From Triparma columacea (Eukaryota; Sar; Bolidophyceae; Parmales; Triparmaceae), in the NCBI GenBank assembly GCA_030267965.1, contig BRYA01000457.1:1-28001 (forward strand): 28,001 nucleotides of DNA, given 5' to 3'. The notes below the pieces were generated by a model. That model made no database searches and was not told where the DNA came from. It was given only the letters and a program-made list of their open reading frames with translations. Below, piece after piece: positions 1-8,299 of this stretch (position 1 is the first letter of the stretch; every line of letters starts with the position of its first letter). Position numbers and translations under genes: made by a program.

Positions 1-49
1 CTAACCCTAACCCTAACCCTAACCCTAACCCTAACCCTAACCCTAACCT
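1..49. repeat. Telomeric repeat array (CCCTAA)n, C-rich strand
   Basis: About eight head-to-tail copies of CCCTAA start at base 1 and decay at about base 49 into variants such as CCTCCAACCTAA. The C-rich strand reads 5'->3' inward from the left edge, which is the orientation expected at a left chromosome end, where the opposite strand ends in (TTAGGG)n. The TTAGGG type is shared by animals, fungi and many stramenopiles, so it does not identify the organism by itself. The array may have been cut short by assembly. Confidence 0.95.
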
Positions 50-87
50 CCAACCTAACAAATCAAAAAATAACACTTATCATATCC

Positions 88-270
88 TTTACTTCTCTTT
101 ACTTCTCTTTACTTCTCTTTACTTCTCTTTACTTCTCTTCACTTCTCTTCACTTCTCTTCACTTCTCTTTACTTCTCTTTACTTCACTTTACTTCTCTTC
201 ACTTCTCTTTACTTCTCTTTACTTCTCTTTACTTCTCTTTACTTCTCTTTACTTCTCTTTACTTTACTTT
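88..270. repeat. Subtelomeric 10-bp tandem repeat (TTTACTTCTC)n
   Basis: About 18 copies of a 10-bp unit TTTACTTCTC, or the variant with TTCACT, run in exact 10-base register with no indels until the last copies collapse into TTTAC units at about 260-272. Variation is confined to a few C/T and T/A swaps. The plus strand contains no G here. It is a subtelomeric satellite directly inside the telomere, and no coding role is visible. Confidence 0.93.
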
Positions 271-579
271 ACTACACACTTAAACACACACACACACACA
301 CACACATCACTTTACTATATTACACTCCTCTCCGCTACTCTCTCTTCTCAATTCCTCTAACACACCCACACACTCACATAATCCCTCTGTGTCTCTCACA
401 CACACCAATCTACCTTTTACTCTTCTCTCCTTTACTCTCTTCTCTCAACTCTCCTTTCTCTCTCTCTTTCTCACAAACTCAACCACACACATACTTACAC
501 TCACACACTACATTACCTTATACCCTCCTCTCCTCTACTCTCTCCTCTCATTTCCCCTAACACACTCACACACCCATAC

Positions 580-643
<64 letters not shown>

Positions 644-1140
644 CCTCACAAACGCACACACTCACACCACCCCACCTTATACCATACCCTCCTTTCTGCT
701 ACTCTTCCCTTTCAAGTCCTCTAACACACAAGCACACAAACACACTCACATTTCGCTCTCATACACCACTCCACCTTACACCCACTGTTCTGCTACCCAC
801 TCTCCTCAACTCCTCTCTCTCCTTTAAAACCACAATTGCCCCCTTTTATTTATCCCCAACCACCCATCTTCACCCTCTCCCACTGCCTCTCACTACCTTT
901 CTACACATCTCTGTTCCACCACTTTCTGTCCCCCTCTCATCTAATCCCGTCCCCATATCTCTCCTGATACCAACCTTTAACTAAAATACATTCTCTTAAC
1001 ACTGAACATCTCTGCAAAACAACTACACGAACCCCCATCAGCCTCACTCCTCCCCTCTCCTCTCCTTTCCCTCACCTACACAATACCCGCCCCACACACA
1101 CCCATGCCTTACCCTCAATTTCCCATCCCCACATCCATAA
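271..1140. repeat. CA microsatellites and degenerate pyrimidine-rich subtelomeric repeats
   Basis: CA runs occur at about 284-306 and 581-636, the latter about 28 dinucleotides long. Between them a loosely conserved block recurs at about 325-372, 522-575, 685-730 and 785-815. It reads CCTCCTCTCC-CTACTCTC-TCTCA-TTCC-CTAACACAC, followed by a CACA-rich tail. The first G on the plus strand is at about 334 and G stays rare to about 1140. The 111-codon open frame at 389-724 only translates the CA/CT repeat and is not accepted as a gene. Confidence 0.8.
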
Positions 1141-1297
1141 AACCTCTTTATCATAACACACTACTAAATAGTGAAGCCAGAACAAAGCAATGCAAAGTTT
1201 TTAGCAAAGCATTCAACAGCGATGACACAAGCAAGCAATCTATTAGTCACTAATATACCAAATCAAATCAATTTTTCCTACAAACGTTGCTGCCCTA

Positions 1298-4200
1298 TTA
1301 ATCACTCCCTATCCTATCTTCCATTGGCACAACACTGCTTACTTTAGCCTTCCCACCTCCTACTTCTAAAATATCTCCACCATGAGCGCTTCCAACACTT
1401 GCTCTCCTTATACTTGCTCCAAAAGCACCTGCTAGACCACTCTCAGCTTCAGCATCAACACTTGCTCTCCTCACACTTTCTCTCCTTCTAGCATCTCCAT
1501 TTGCTGGAATAAAATCTACCGGAACGGTAGCTTTCATCACATCAGTGAACCAATCTGGCTGCTCCTCTTCCCATTTAGCCCAGTTCAACTCAACCCATTT
1601 CTTTATTTCGATTTCAATTGAGACCCACTGATGCCTCGAAGCTGTAAAGACTTTCATCTTTATTTTGTCGCTTTCTCCTTCAAGGAAATATGCCATAGCA
1701 TATTCCTTTGATTTCTGTGTACTCCAGAAGGTGTGCAAGTGCTTCTTTTCAATGCTCAAGAAAAAAACAGCCAAGCACAATGTATTTATTGGTATGAAAC
1801 AACCCACAATTGTTGAAGCAATATCAATTGCCTTGTCATCAACATAAGGTGAAGCTAAATATATAGACATTGGAAGGCTTCCCATTGTCAACACAAGACC
1901 AAACAACCAATAAGCCCCCCCAACTTCATATGGATGTCTATACTGCACAATTGAAGTGAAGTCTACAATGATCTTTACAATCACTCTCAATAGAATACTA
2001 CTCACAATTTCTATGTTTCCTCCCAATGGTAGCCAGTACCAAAAATCTCCCCTCAATATCTTAACCAACAAGTACAGCCCAAGGTCGGCTCCAATGTAGA
2101 GAAAGGCCCAACTACCTCCCATCAACCCAAGAAGAACTATTGTTGTACATCTTATTAGAAGCATTCCTGCAGTAAATAGCAACATGGATGCAAATACTAC
2201 TGCTCTCCTGCTTGCTTTTGCTGGTATATATCCATAGAAATCTGGTGCTGTTTCTCTATTAAAAGGGTCTGTGTCGAAGTCATAACTAATTGTTGCAGAG
2301 GCAAAGCCTGTGGTAATTGCTGACACTGCAACTGAAAGCCATGCCGAAGTTCCAACATATTTGTCACTGGTTGCTATAGCCATAAGTTGGATGATCACTC
2401 CTGGTATTGCCTCGGCAAACATCTCAGTCATTTTCATGACTGTCATCTCAATCATTGCCTCCACTGCAACCCCAACCTCTTGCTTTGCATCAGTTGCAAC
2501 CCTGTAAGCATCAACTGCAGGTTTGTATCCAAGTAAGATTGGAGTCCACTCCCTCAACACCCTCTTCATCCCCAACTTCTTGTTCTGTACCCAAACAGCA
2601 AGCATCTGAAACCCGATTGACACTGTCAAACTTGCCAGAGAAGCATTAAAGTACCCATACTTCTTATCTCTCCAAAACTTATGTGTCACATACACATCAG
2701 TCAGCAAATCGACCATGCTTGTGACAGCACCCAAAGTAACCCTTGCCTTCAAGCCTAAGTTAGACGTCATGAATATATTCTTAACAATCTCCTCAAGCAT
2801 GGGCCTTAACCACACTTGTTCATTCATAATCTCCTGCACTTCAGTGAATTGATGTGCCCATTCGTCAACAGCATGAGCAGCAGTTGCTGTGGTCAACATA
2901 ACTGCTGTCATTGCACTTCCAATCTCCCACCCCCTGGCTTCCTCCTCACTATTATCTTCTCCCTCATTTGTAACTCTCCTTTTAAATTTGTTCATAACCA
3001 CAGCATACAGCAGAGTTCTCATAAAACCATGCTGCTCTGTAGTCTCTCTCAGTGCCCTATTGGCAGCAATAAATTGCCTCACAGCTTCTACTTTACTGCC
3101 TCTAACATTCCTTTTCTCCACTCTCTCCATCAGCTGCTCTCCAAACCTCCTCCCATCCTGTTCCCCTGCTTCTATGCTCTTTAGAAGGTTGTCAAAGTAG
3201 TGAGCAGCATCAGTTGCCATGCCCAGGTGCTCAATTACACTCTTTTTGCTAGCAGCTTTTCCTAAACCCTCCTGTCTAGACATCATTTCAAGATCTGTCT
3301 CCATCTGGCCAGCCTCTGAGAACCTAACAGCAGTGAGATGCCCTTTGTGTCCAACTGTGACTACAAGTGTCTTGTTGTTAACTCTGTGAAGCTTGAGCTT
3401 GGAGTCAACTCGACTTTCAAGGTTCCAGAAGAATGCTGCAACTTCCTTATGGGATGCTCTCACAGTTATTGAAGTCTTCCCCCATCCCATTCCCTTCTCT
3501 GCCTTTATCAAAGTCTGCCCAGTCAACCCACTACTGATCTCTTGAGCTCCTTGAATCTCATCAAAGTGACTTTCAATCCCTGGTGCTCCCTCAATTGCAA
3601 TCTCCTCGAACTTTGCAATGGTCTGCTGTCTCTCAAAGGCGTCAATCTCTTTGCTCTTGTCATATCTCTTTTGCAGTGTAGAAACAGCGGCCAAAAACCG
3701 CGGGACAATTGTGTTAGATAGAGAAGTAGGGATAGCCCCCTTTAAATCCATTTTAGAGACGAATGTCACGGCTGTTCGTTGCACATTGCCTATGGATTGT
3801 AGGGACTCAAAATACCAGACTGAGTGAGCAGACACCAAGACACTTCCTGGATCAACAGGAAATTCTTCCTTTAGGTCTTCAGTGTCTGCTACAGAGAGAA
3901 TAATACTTCCATTACTTTCAACCTTCCAGATTGCCCTGGTTCTTCCTTCTCGATGAGAAAACCCAGGAACGCCAAGAGTTCTTATTTGGCGTACAAACAG
4001 ATTGTGTTTGTTTGACTCCTTGAACGATGAAGCAAGTATGCCATTCACTTTTGTTGTAGTTTTGTATTCTCTTGAGTTTATGTGGAATTCAAATGCAGCA
4101 CACTCCTCCACACTTGCATCAACCACAGTAGTGGCAACACCAGTCCCACTGCTTGCCCCATCAACATGAACTAGCTTCATTTTAACCTTCTCATCAGGAC

Positions 4201-6058
4201 TCTTCGGTTCATCAAAGTTCTCCTCCACCTTGCACTTCTCATAAAATTCCTTCCCCTTCCTAATCTCTTTCTCCTCCTCCTCTGTATAATCTTGAGGCTC
4301 ATTCTTGATGATATTTGCAAGGTATTCCAGCGCAGCCCTGTCAATCTTGTCATCACTCTGGTGAAACTTCTTCCGCAATTCAATCATGTTGCTTGCATAC
4401 CCGGTTGACAAGCGATTCATCATAAAGCTTGGCACAGAGCCCTTGATGTCCACCTTAGAAGCAAATGTGACTTTAGTCTGGGGAACCCCACCGGTGGTTG
4501 TGAGTGCCTCAAACACCCAGGTAGTTGTTGCCAATGCAAGCACAGTCCCTGAGCTCAAAGGAAAGTCTTCATCAAGCAAGTTGGTGTCCTTGTACACAGT
4601 CCAACAGATCTTGCCACCTTCCTCCTTTTGCCAACAAACAAAGTTTCTCCCCTCCCTATCAGAGAATCCTCGTAAGCCAAGATTTCCCCTGCTTAAGTAC
4701 AGCTGGGAGTGGTTATTCGGCTTCTTTGTTTCAATCAACTTGTACCTCTCCTTTGCCCTTTTCTCTGTTGAATCCTTAATGAACTCGTATGCCACACATT
4801 CTGCAAGTGAAGCATCAACAACAGTCTCGCATATTCCAATGCCTTGAGATTCTCCCTCAAGATGGACAAACTTCATTTTCACCCTGGGATCTGGACTCTT
4901 CAAATTCTTGAATTTCTTGCTTGTCTTGCAATCCATGTAGAATTTCTTGCCGTCGCTAATTAGCGCCTCTTCTTCGTCAGTGTAATCCTGGATCTCGTTG
5001 TTGATGATATCCACTGTCTGCAGCAGCTTAAAGCTGTCAATCTCTTTGCTCTTGTCAAATTTCTTCCTCAAGTCTGAGACTTGTGCAAGAAACTTTGGGA
5101 CAAGTGTGTTTTTGACCATTGAAATTACAAAGTCTATGACACCGCCAAGGTCTATATTTGTTGTCAGGGTAACTGATGTTTGTGGCACACCTCCAATAGG
5201 CTCAAGTGGTGCAAATTCCCACACAGTGTGTACCTTTAAAAACACATTCCCAGCCTTCACTGGATAGTCTTCATGAAGATCCTTTGTGTCTGTAATATCA
5301 ATAATAACTTTGCTATCATGTTGCTTGAACCAGGTAACTTTACTCCTTCCCTCGCGTGGAGCAAATCCAGGAATGCCAAGATGTCTCGTTGTTATGTAGT
5401 AGAGAGTGTGGGGATTAACATTTACTACCTTCATAGTTGTTATCCCATTCATTTTGGCTTTCTTCATTTCGTCTCTGCTGTTTAGACCGATTATTTCATT
5501 TGCTGCACACTCTTCCACACTCGCATCAACTACAGTAGTTGCAAAAGCAGTGCCACTGCTTGTCCCATCAACATGTACAAGCTTCATCTTGACCCTCTCA
5601 TCAGGGCTCTTCAGCTCATCAAAATTCCTCCCTTCCTTGCACTTCTCATAGAACTCCTTCCCCTTCCTGATTGCCTGCTTCTCCTCATCTGCATAATCTT
5701 GTGGCTCGTTCCTAATTATGTCGGTGAGCGCTTCTAGCGCAGCTCTGTCAATCTCCTCATCAGTCTGGGTGGCTCCACCGATACCTACGAGGGACTCTTT
5801 GTTTCCCTCGTCCTTTTCCTCCACCGAATTTTCATTGCCACCAAGGCCGTCAGGAGGATCATCGACGCGAGAAACCCGCCCATTCTCCATATTATTGTCG
5901 TCGATAGAGTCAATAACATCTTCAGGAGCACCAAATATCCCCTCGCTCACCCCGCTGGTAAAGTCGATGGTTTTTTCATGGCCCTGGAGGCCATTCTCGA
6001 CGTCGCTGCTGGCTACAATGTGCTTGTCCTCCTGCTGGGGGCTGTCTTTAGTGCTCAT
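1298..6058 (-). CDS. Large membrane protein with three tandem START-like lipid-binding repeats
   Basis: Single exon, 1586 residues from the ATG at 6058; the frame extends 4 codons further only through a TTG. After an acidic low-complexity N-terminus there are three homologous START/Bet v1-like modules at about residues 110-336, 346-566 and 576-801. Each carries KSPDxxVKMK, VVDAS(V/L)xEC and a (P/D/H)REGR motif. A shortened fourth module lies at about 850-955. Residues about 1105-1436 hold eight or nine hydrophobic segments, followed by a basic tail with three RR(A/E)S motifs that resemble PKA-type sites. START-like domains bind lipid or sterol in a closed cavity, so a membrane lipid-sensing or lipid-transfer role is inferred. 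The DLLTDVYVTHKFW and AEAIPGVIIQLM segments faintly recall XK-related scramblases, but this is weak. The gene is transcribed toward the telomere and is visibly richer in A+T than the genes at 8-16 kb. The frame is intact. Confidence 0.78.
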   Translation of the reverse strand: MSTKDSPQQEDKHIVASSDVENGLQGHEKTIDFTSGVSEGIFGAPEDVIDSIDDNNMENGRVSRVDDPPDGLGGNENSVEEKDEGNKESLVGIGGATQTDEEIDRAALEALTDIIRNEPQDYADEEKQAIRKGKEFYEKCKEGRNFDELKSPDERVKMKLVHVDGTSSGTAFATTVVDASVEECAANEIIGLNSRDEMKKAKMNGITTMKVVNVNPHTLYYITTRHLGIPGFAPREGRSKVTWFKQHDSKVIIDITDTKDLHEDYPVKAGNVFLKVHTVWEFAPLEPIGGVPQTSVTLTTNIDLGGVIDFVISMVKNTLVPKFLAQVSDLRKKFDKSKEIDSFKLLQTVDIINNEIQDYTDEEEALISDGKKFYMDCKTSKKFKNLKSPDPRVKMKFVHLEGESQGIGICETVVDASLAECVAYEFIKDSTEKRAKERYKLIETKKPNNHSQLYLSRGNLGLRGFSDREGRNFVCWQKEEGGKICWTVYKDTNLLDEDFPLSSGTVLALATTTWVFEALTTTGGVPQTKVTFASKVDIKGSVPSFMMNRLSTGYASNMIELRKKFHQSDDKIDRAALEYLANIIKNEPQDYTEEEEKEIRKGKEFYEKCKVEENFDEPKSPDEKVKMKLVHVDGASSGTGVATTVVDASVEECAAFEFHINSREYKTTTKVNGILASSFKESNKHNLFVRQIRTLGVPGFSHREGRTRAIWKVESNGSIILSVADTEDLKEEFPVDPGSVLVSAHSVWYFESLQSIGNVQRTAVTFVSKMDLKGAIPTSLSNTIVPRFLAAVSTLQKRYDKSKEIDAFERQQTIAKFEEIAIEGAPGIESHFDEIQGAQEISSGLTGQTLIKAEKGMGWGKTSITVRASHKEVAAFFWNLESRVDSKLKLHRVNNKTLVVTVGHKGHLTAVRFSEAGQMETDLEMMSRQEGLGKAASKKSVIEHLGMATDAAHYFDNLLKSIEAGEQDGRRFGEQLMERVEKRNVRGSKVEAVRQFIAANRALRETTEQHGFMRTLLYAVVMNKFKRRVTNEGEDNSEEEARGWEIGSAMTAVMLTTATAAHAVDEWAHQFTEVQEIMNEQVWLRPMLEEIVKNIFMTSNLGLKARVTLGAVTSMVDLLTDVYVTHKFWRDKKYGYFNASLASLTVSIGFQMLAVWVQNKKLGMKRVLREWTPILLGYKPAVDAYRVATDAKQEVGVAVEAMIEMTVMKMTEMFAEAIPGVIIQLMAIATSDKYVGTSAWLSVAVSAITTGFASATISYDFDTDPFNRETAPDFYGYIPAKASRRAVVFASMLLFTAGMLLIRCTTIVLLGLMGGSWAFLYIGADLGLYLLVKILRGDFWYWLPLGGNIEIVSSILLRVIVKIIVDFTSIVQYRHPYEVGGAYWLFGLVLTMGSLPMSIYLASPYVDDKAIDIASTIVGCFIPINTLCLAVFFLSIEKKHLHTFWSTQKSKEYAMAYFLEGESDKIKMKVFTASRHQWVSIEIEIKKWVELNWAKWEEEQPDWFTDVMKATVPVDFIPANGDARRRESVRRASVDAEAESGLAGAFGASIRRASVGSAHGGDILEVGGGKAKVSSVVPMEDRIGSD

Positions 6059-6070
6059 TTTGACACCCAA

Positions 6071-6931
6071 ATTGATTTTCTTGCTGTATAACGGTGCGTA
6101 AGGGCGAAGGAATTGTCAGGGCGGTGTAAATATTGGGCTAGTTGGGCATCTCATGCGGTTTCGTCCCCAGTTCCAAGACTTGTTGGCTTGACCCCCTGTT
6201 CTACCGCCCGTACAACTGCCATGGGATGCCCAAATTCGCTCAAATAAGTAACGCGTCAAAATACAACCCACATAAACGCACGCTCTACTCCGAGAGCAAC
6301 AACTTTGGTCTTCAAAATTCACTACAAGACCGTCCTGCTTTCAAATAAAGGGCCTCGCCCCGACTCCTCGGTCGGGGCCTGACAAGCTCAGAGATTGTCT
6401 ACGCTTATGTGCACCCTCATAAATACTCAAGTATATACCTCTATATTGCACTTCAACTCACCAATTTTACGATCGGTGTTTCTCAGTGTAAGTAAAATCA
6501 ATGAGAACCCAAATCTCCCCAAAACCGAACCAAAAGTAGGGTGTCCCCACTTTGAAGCGAAAACCCCTTCCAGGGCAACAGCTCAAACTTAGTCAAAATA
6601 ATACTGACTTTTTCGCATAAATGAAATGACACTTAACCCATAAACGTACAACAACCCCACCCCCTATTTTAGTCCTCCAAATCCCTCTTCTCATTTTTCT
6701 CCCACTTCTTCCTCCACTCGCCTGGCCAAAGATGGCTGAGTTACCTTGGGATCCGGTATCGGGCATGACTATGCGGCATCAAGTTCATCCGATATATATA
6801 TAACTTGCGTTTAAAATCGCGGAATCGCAATGTACTAGAGGAGAGAGTTAGCCGGGAGAGACAGGGGACGTTGTGTCCGATTGTTAGGAAGACTCCCTAA
6901 AAATAAAATCTGTTTTCCACAAAAATGCACT
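6071..6931. other. Intergenic region with no recognisable gene
   Basis: This stretch separates the START-repeat gene (start at 6058, minus) from the 3' end of WDR54 (minus). Only short overlapping open frames of under 70 codons are present and none resembles a protein. It presumably holds the promoter of the START gene and the 3' UTR of WDR54. Visible items are a GC-rich hairpin at 6357-6378 and a TATATATATAA tract at about 6790-6805. Confidence 0.6.
6357..6378. other. GC-rich hairpin, 8-bp stem with 6-nt loop
   Basis: GCCCCGAC at 6357-6364 is the exact complement of GTCGGGGC at 6371-6378, with a 6-nt loop. Flanking GGCCT/GCCT bases could extend it imperfectly. An AATAAAG sits just upstream at about 6344-6350. 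It could be a small RNA 3' end or chance; no RNA family was recognised. Confidence 0.4.
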
Positions 6932-8191
6932 CTAGCGGTTATTGATCTCGTCCCAAACGTCAAGGTGGTCGCAGTCAAAGCTGCTTGCGATGATTTTGGT
7001 GTCCTGATTGCTGTCGCTCACGAAGCAAATTCCTGTGAGCTGCTTGTCCAAGATCTTGTCCGAGAAAAGCAGTTCTACCTCCCCCCCACGCTCCCCAATG
7101 GCCTCCGGCACGCTCCAGACACTGACAACGCTGTCCTCCGAGGCCGTCGCGCAGACCATTGTCCCGTCGGGGAGCTTCGAGCCGCTGATTCCCGTAATGC
7201 TCCTGCTGTGCGCCGCGACTTCAACCTTGACCTCGCCATGCTCCAGGTCAATGTACCGGAGGTGCCCTGAGGTGAAGCTGGCGACACAGTAGCTCTCGAA
7301 GACTTTCAGCGAAGTTACGGGGAAAGGGCTGCTGGCGAGTTCGTGGGTCTTGGTCATGAGGTTGTGGCCCCCTGGCGTGGCATCTTGGTTCACTGAGTAT
7401 ACACAGAGAGTCCCCCCATCGTCTCCCGTTACAGCGTACTTTGAGGAGCAGTTGATGTCGCTAATTGCCTCCCCGTGTTCCCTCCTGTTTTTCACCAGGT
7501 TCACGTTGAAACCTCTCCCTGCGTTCCCCAGGAGAAATGTGTGCACTGCCCCTGTCGAGTCCCCGACCAGGAACTCGGCCCTTCCGCCCTTAATGTTGTC
7601 GATGCCCCTGACGAAACAAATGTCATCTTCATTCGCCGGTCTCACAGGGTGGAAGAAGAGCAGCCTCGTGCCCTCGGGAGTCCAAGCCTGGAACCCGTCA
7701 AACATTCCGACGATAAGTAGTGAGACATCGGAAAAAGTGAGGTACTTCACGCAGAACACTTGGGCCTTGTCTGAGAATGGGACTAGTGGTTTGGGGGGGG
7801 AAGGGAGGTGGGGGGGAGGTTAATGGAGCGGAGGAGCGCGGCGACGACATTGATGTTGAAGTGGTACATAGAGATATTTCGCTATCTCGACAAGCACCTA
7901 GTAACCCTTCTGCCTTTTCGTTGCTCACAGACTCCTATCTCTCTGTTGACGACAACAGCCAGTCTTGACAACCTCCTAGGAACTCGCTTCGCCCATCGCC
8001 CCTTGGCAGGTCTGATTGAGCTTACCTGTCATCAGTTTGTTGTCTCCAAAGTTTGTCACGATGACGTCGCTCCCCTTGGCATAGGCCAGATATGTCCCGA
8101 AGCAGCTCAGGTTGTTGTTATTCAGGCTGGGCGTCTGCCTCAGGCTGTGGGTCATGACTCCGTCGCGGGTCCACGTCACACATGCCGGCAT
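6932..8191 (-). CDS. WDR54: WD repeat-containing protein 54 (WDR54)
   Basis: Two exons: 8026-8191 and 6932-7770, with a 255-nt intron (GTAAGC donor, C-rich polypyrimidine tract, TTCTCAG acceptor, phase 1). The joined protein is 334 residues, about the length known for animal WDR54. The join reads KLMTDKAQVFCVKYL. WD40 beta-propeller blades can be followed through DGFQAWTP, GDSTGAVHTF, VTGDDGGTLCVYSV, GHLRYIDL, TASEDSVVSVWSV and DHLDVWD. WDR54 acts as a scaffold in animals and is conserved in flagellated protists; its role here is unknown. The ATG at 8191 is preferred over an in-frame upstream Met at 8323, which would overlap the coding start of the divergent neighbour. The frame is intact. 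Confidence 0.85.
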
Positions 8192-8299
8192 TTTTGTTTG
8201 CTCTGCTGTTCGACGTGAATGCGTCCCACTCTCACTTTTTCTTTTATTTGTGTCACAAAACATCTTCTCCTGCTCTCTCAAAGTTTCTCCCTCCTCATC
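8192..8299. promoter_or_regulatory. Shared divergent promoter of WDR54 and the BAR-like gene
   Basis: Only 108 bp separate the two divergent ATGs (8191 minus, 8300 plus), so both 5' UTRs and core promoters must lie here or overlap the genes. The plus strand is pyrimidine-rich with TTTTTCTTTT and CTCTC tracts. No TATA box is seen. An in-frame ATG at 8219 would shorten the gap to 27 bp, and is therefore less likely to be used. Confidence 0.5.

Noticed and set aside
389..724. 111-codon open frame on the plus strand in the subtelomere
   Set aside because: It translates CA and CT repeats (poly Thr-His) and has no protein-like composition.
2816..3184. 122-codon open frame on the plus strand within the START-repeat gene
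   Set aside because: It is antisense to a long intact coding region and has no recognisable domain.
6071..6931. A missing gene between the START-repeat protein and WDR54
   Set aside because: All frames are under 70 codons and do not join through plausible splice sites into a recognisable protein.
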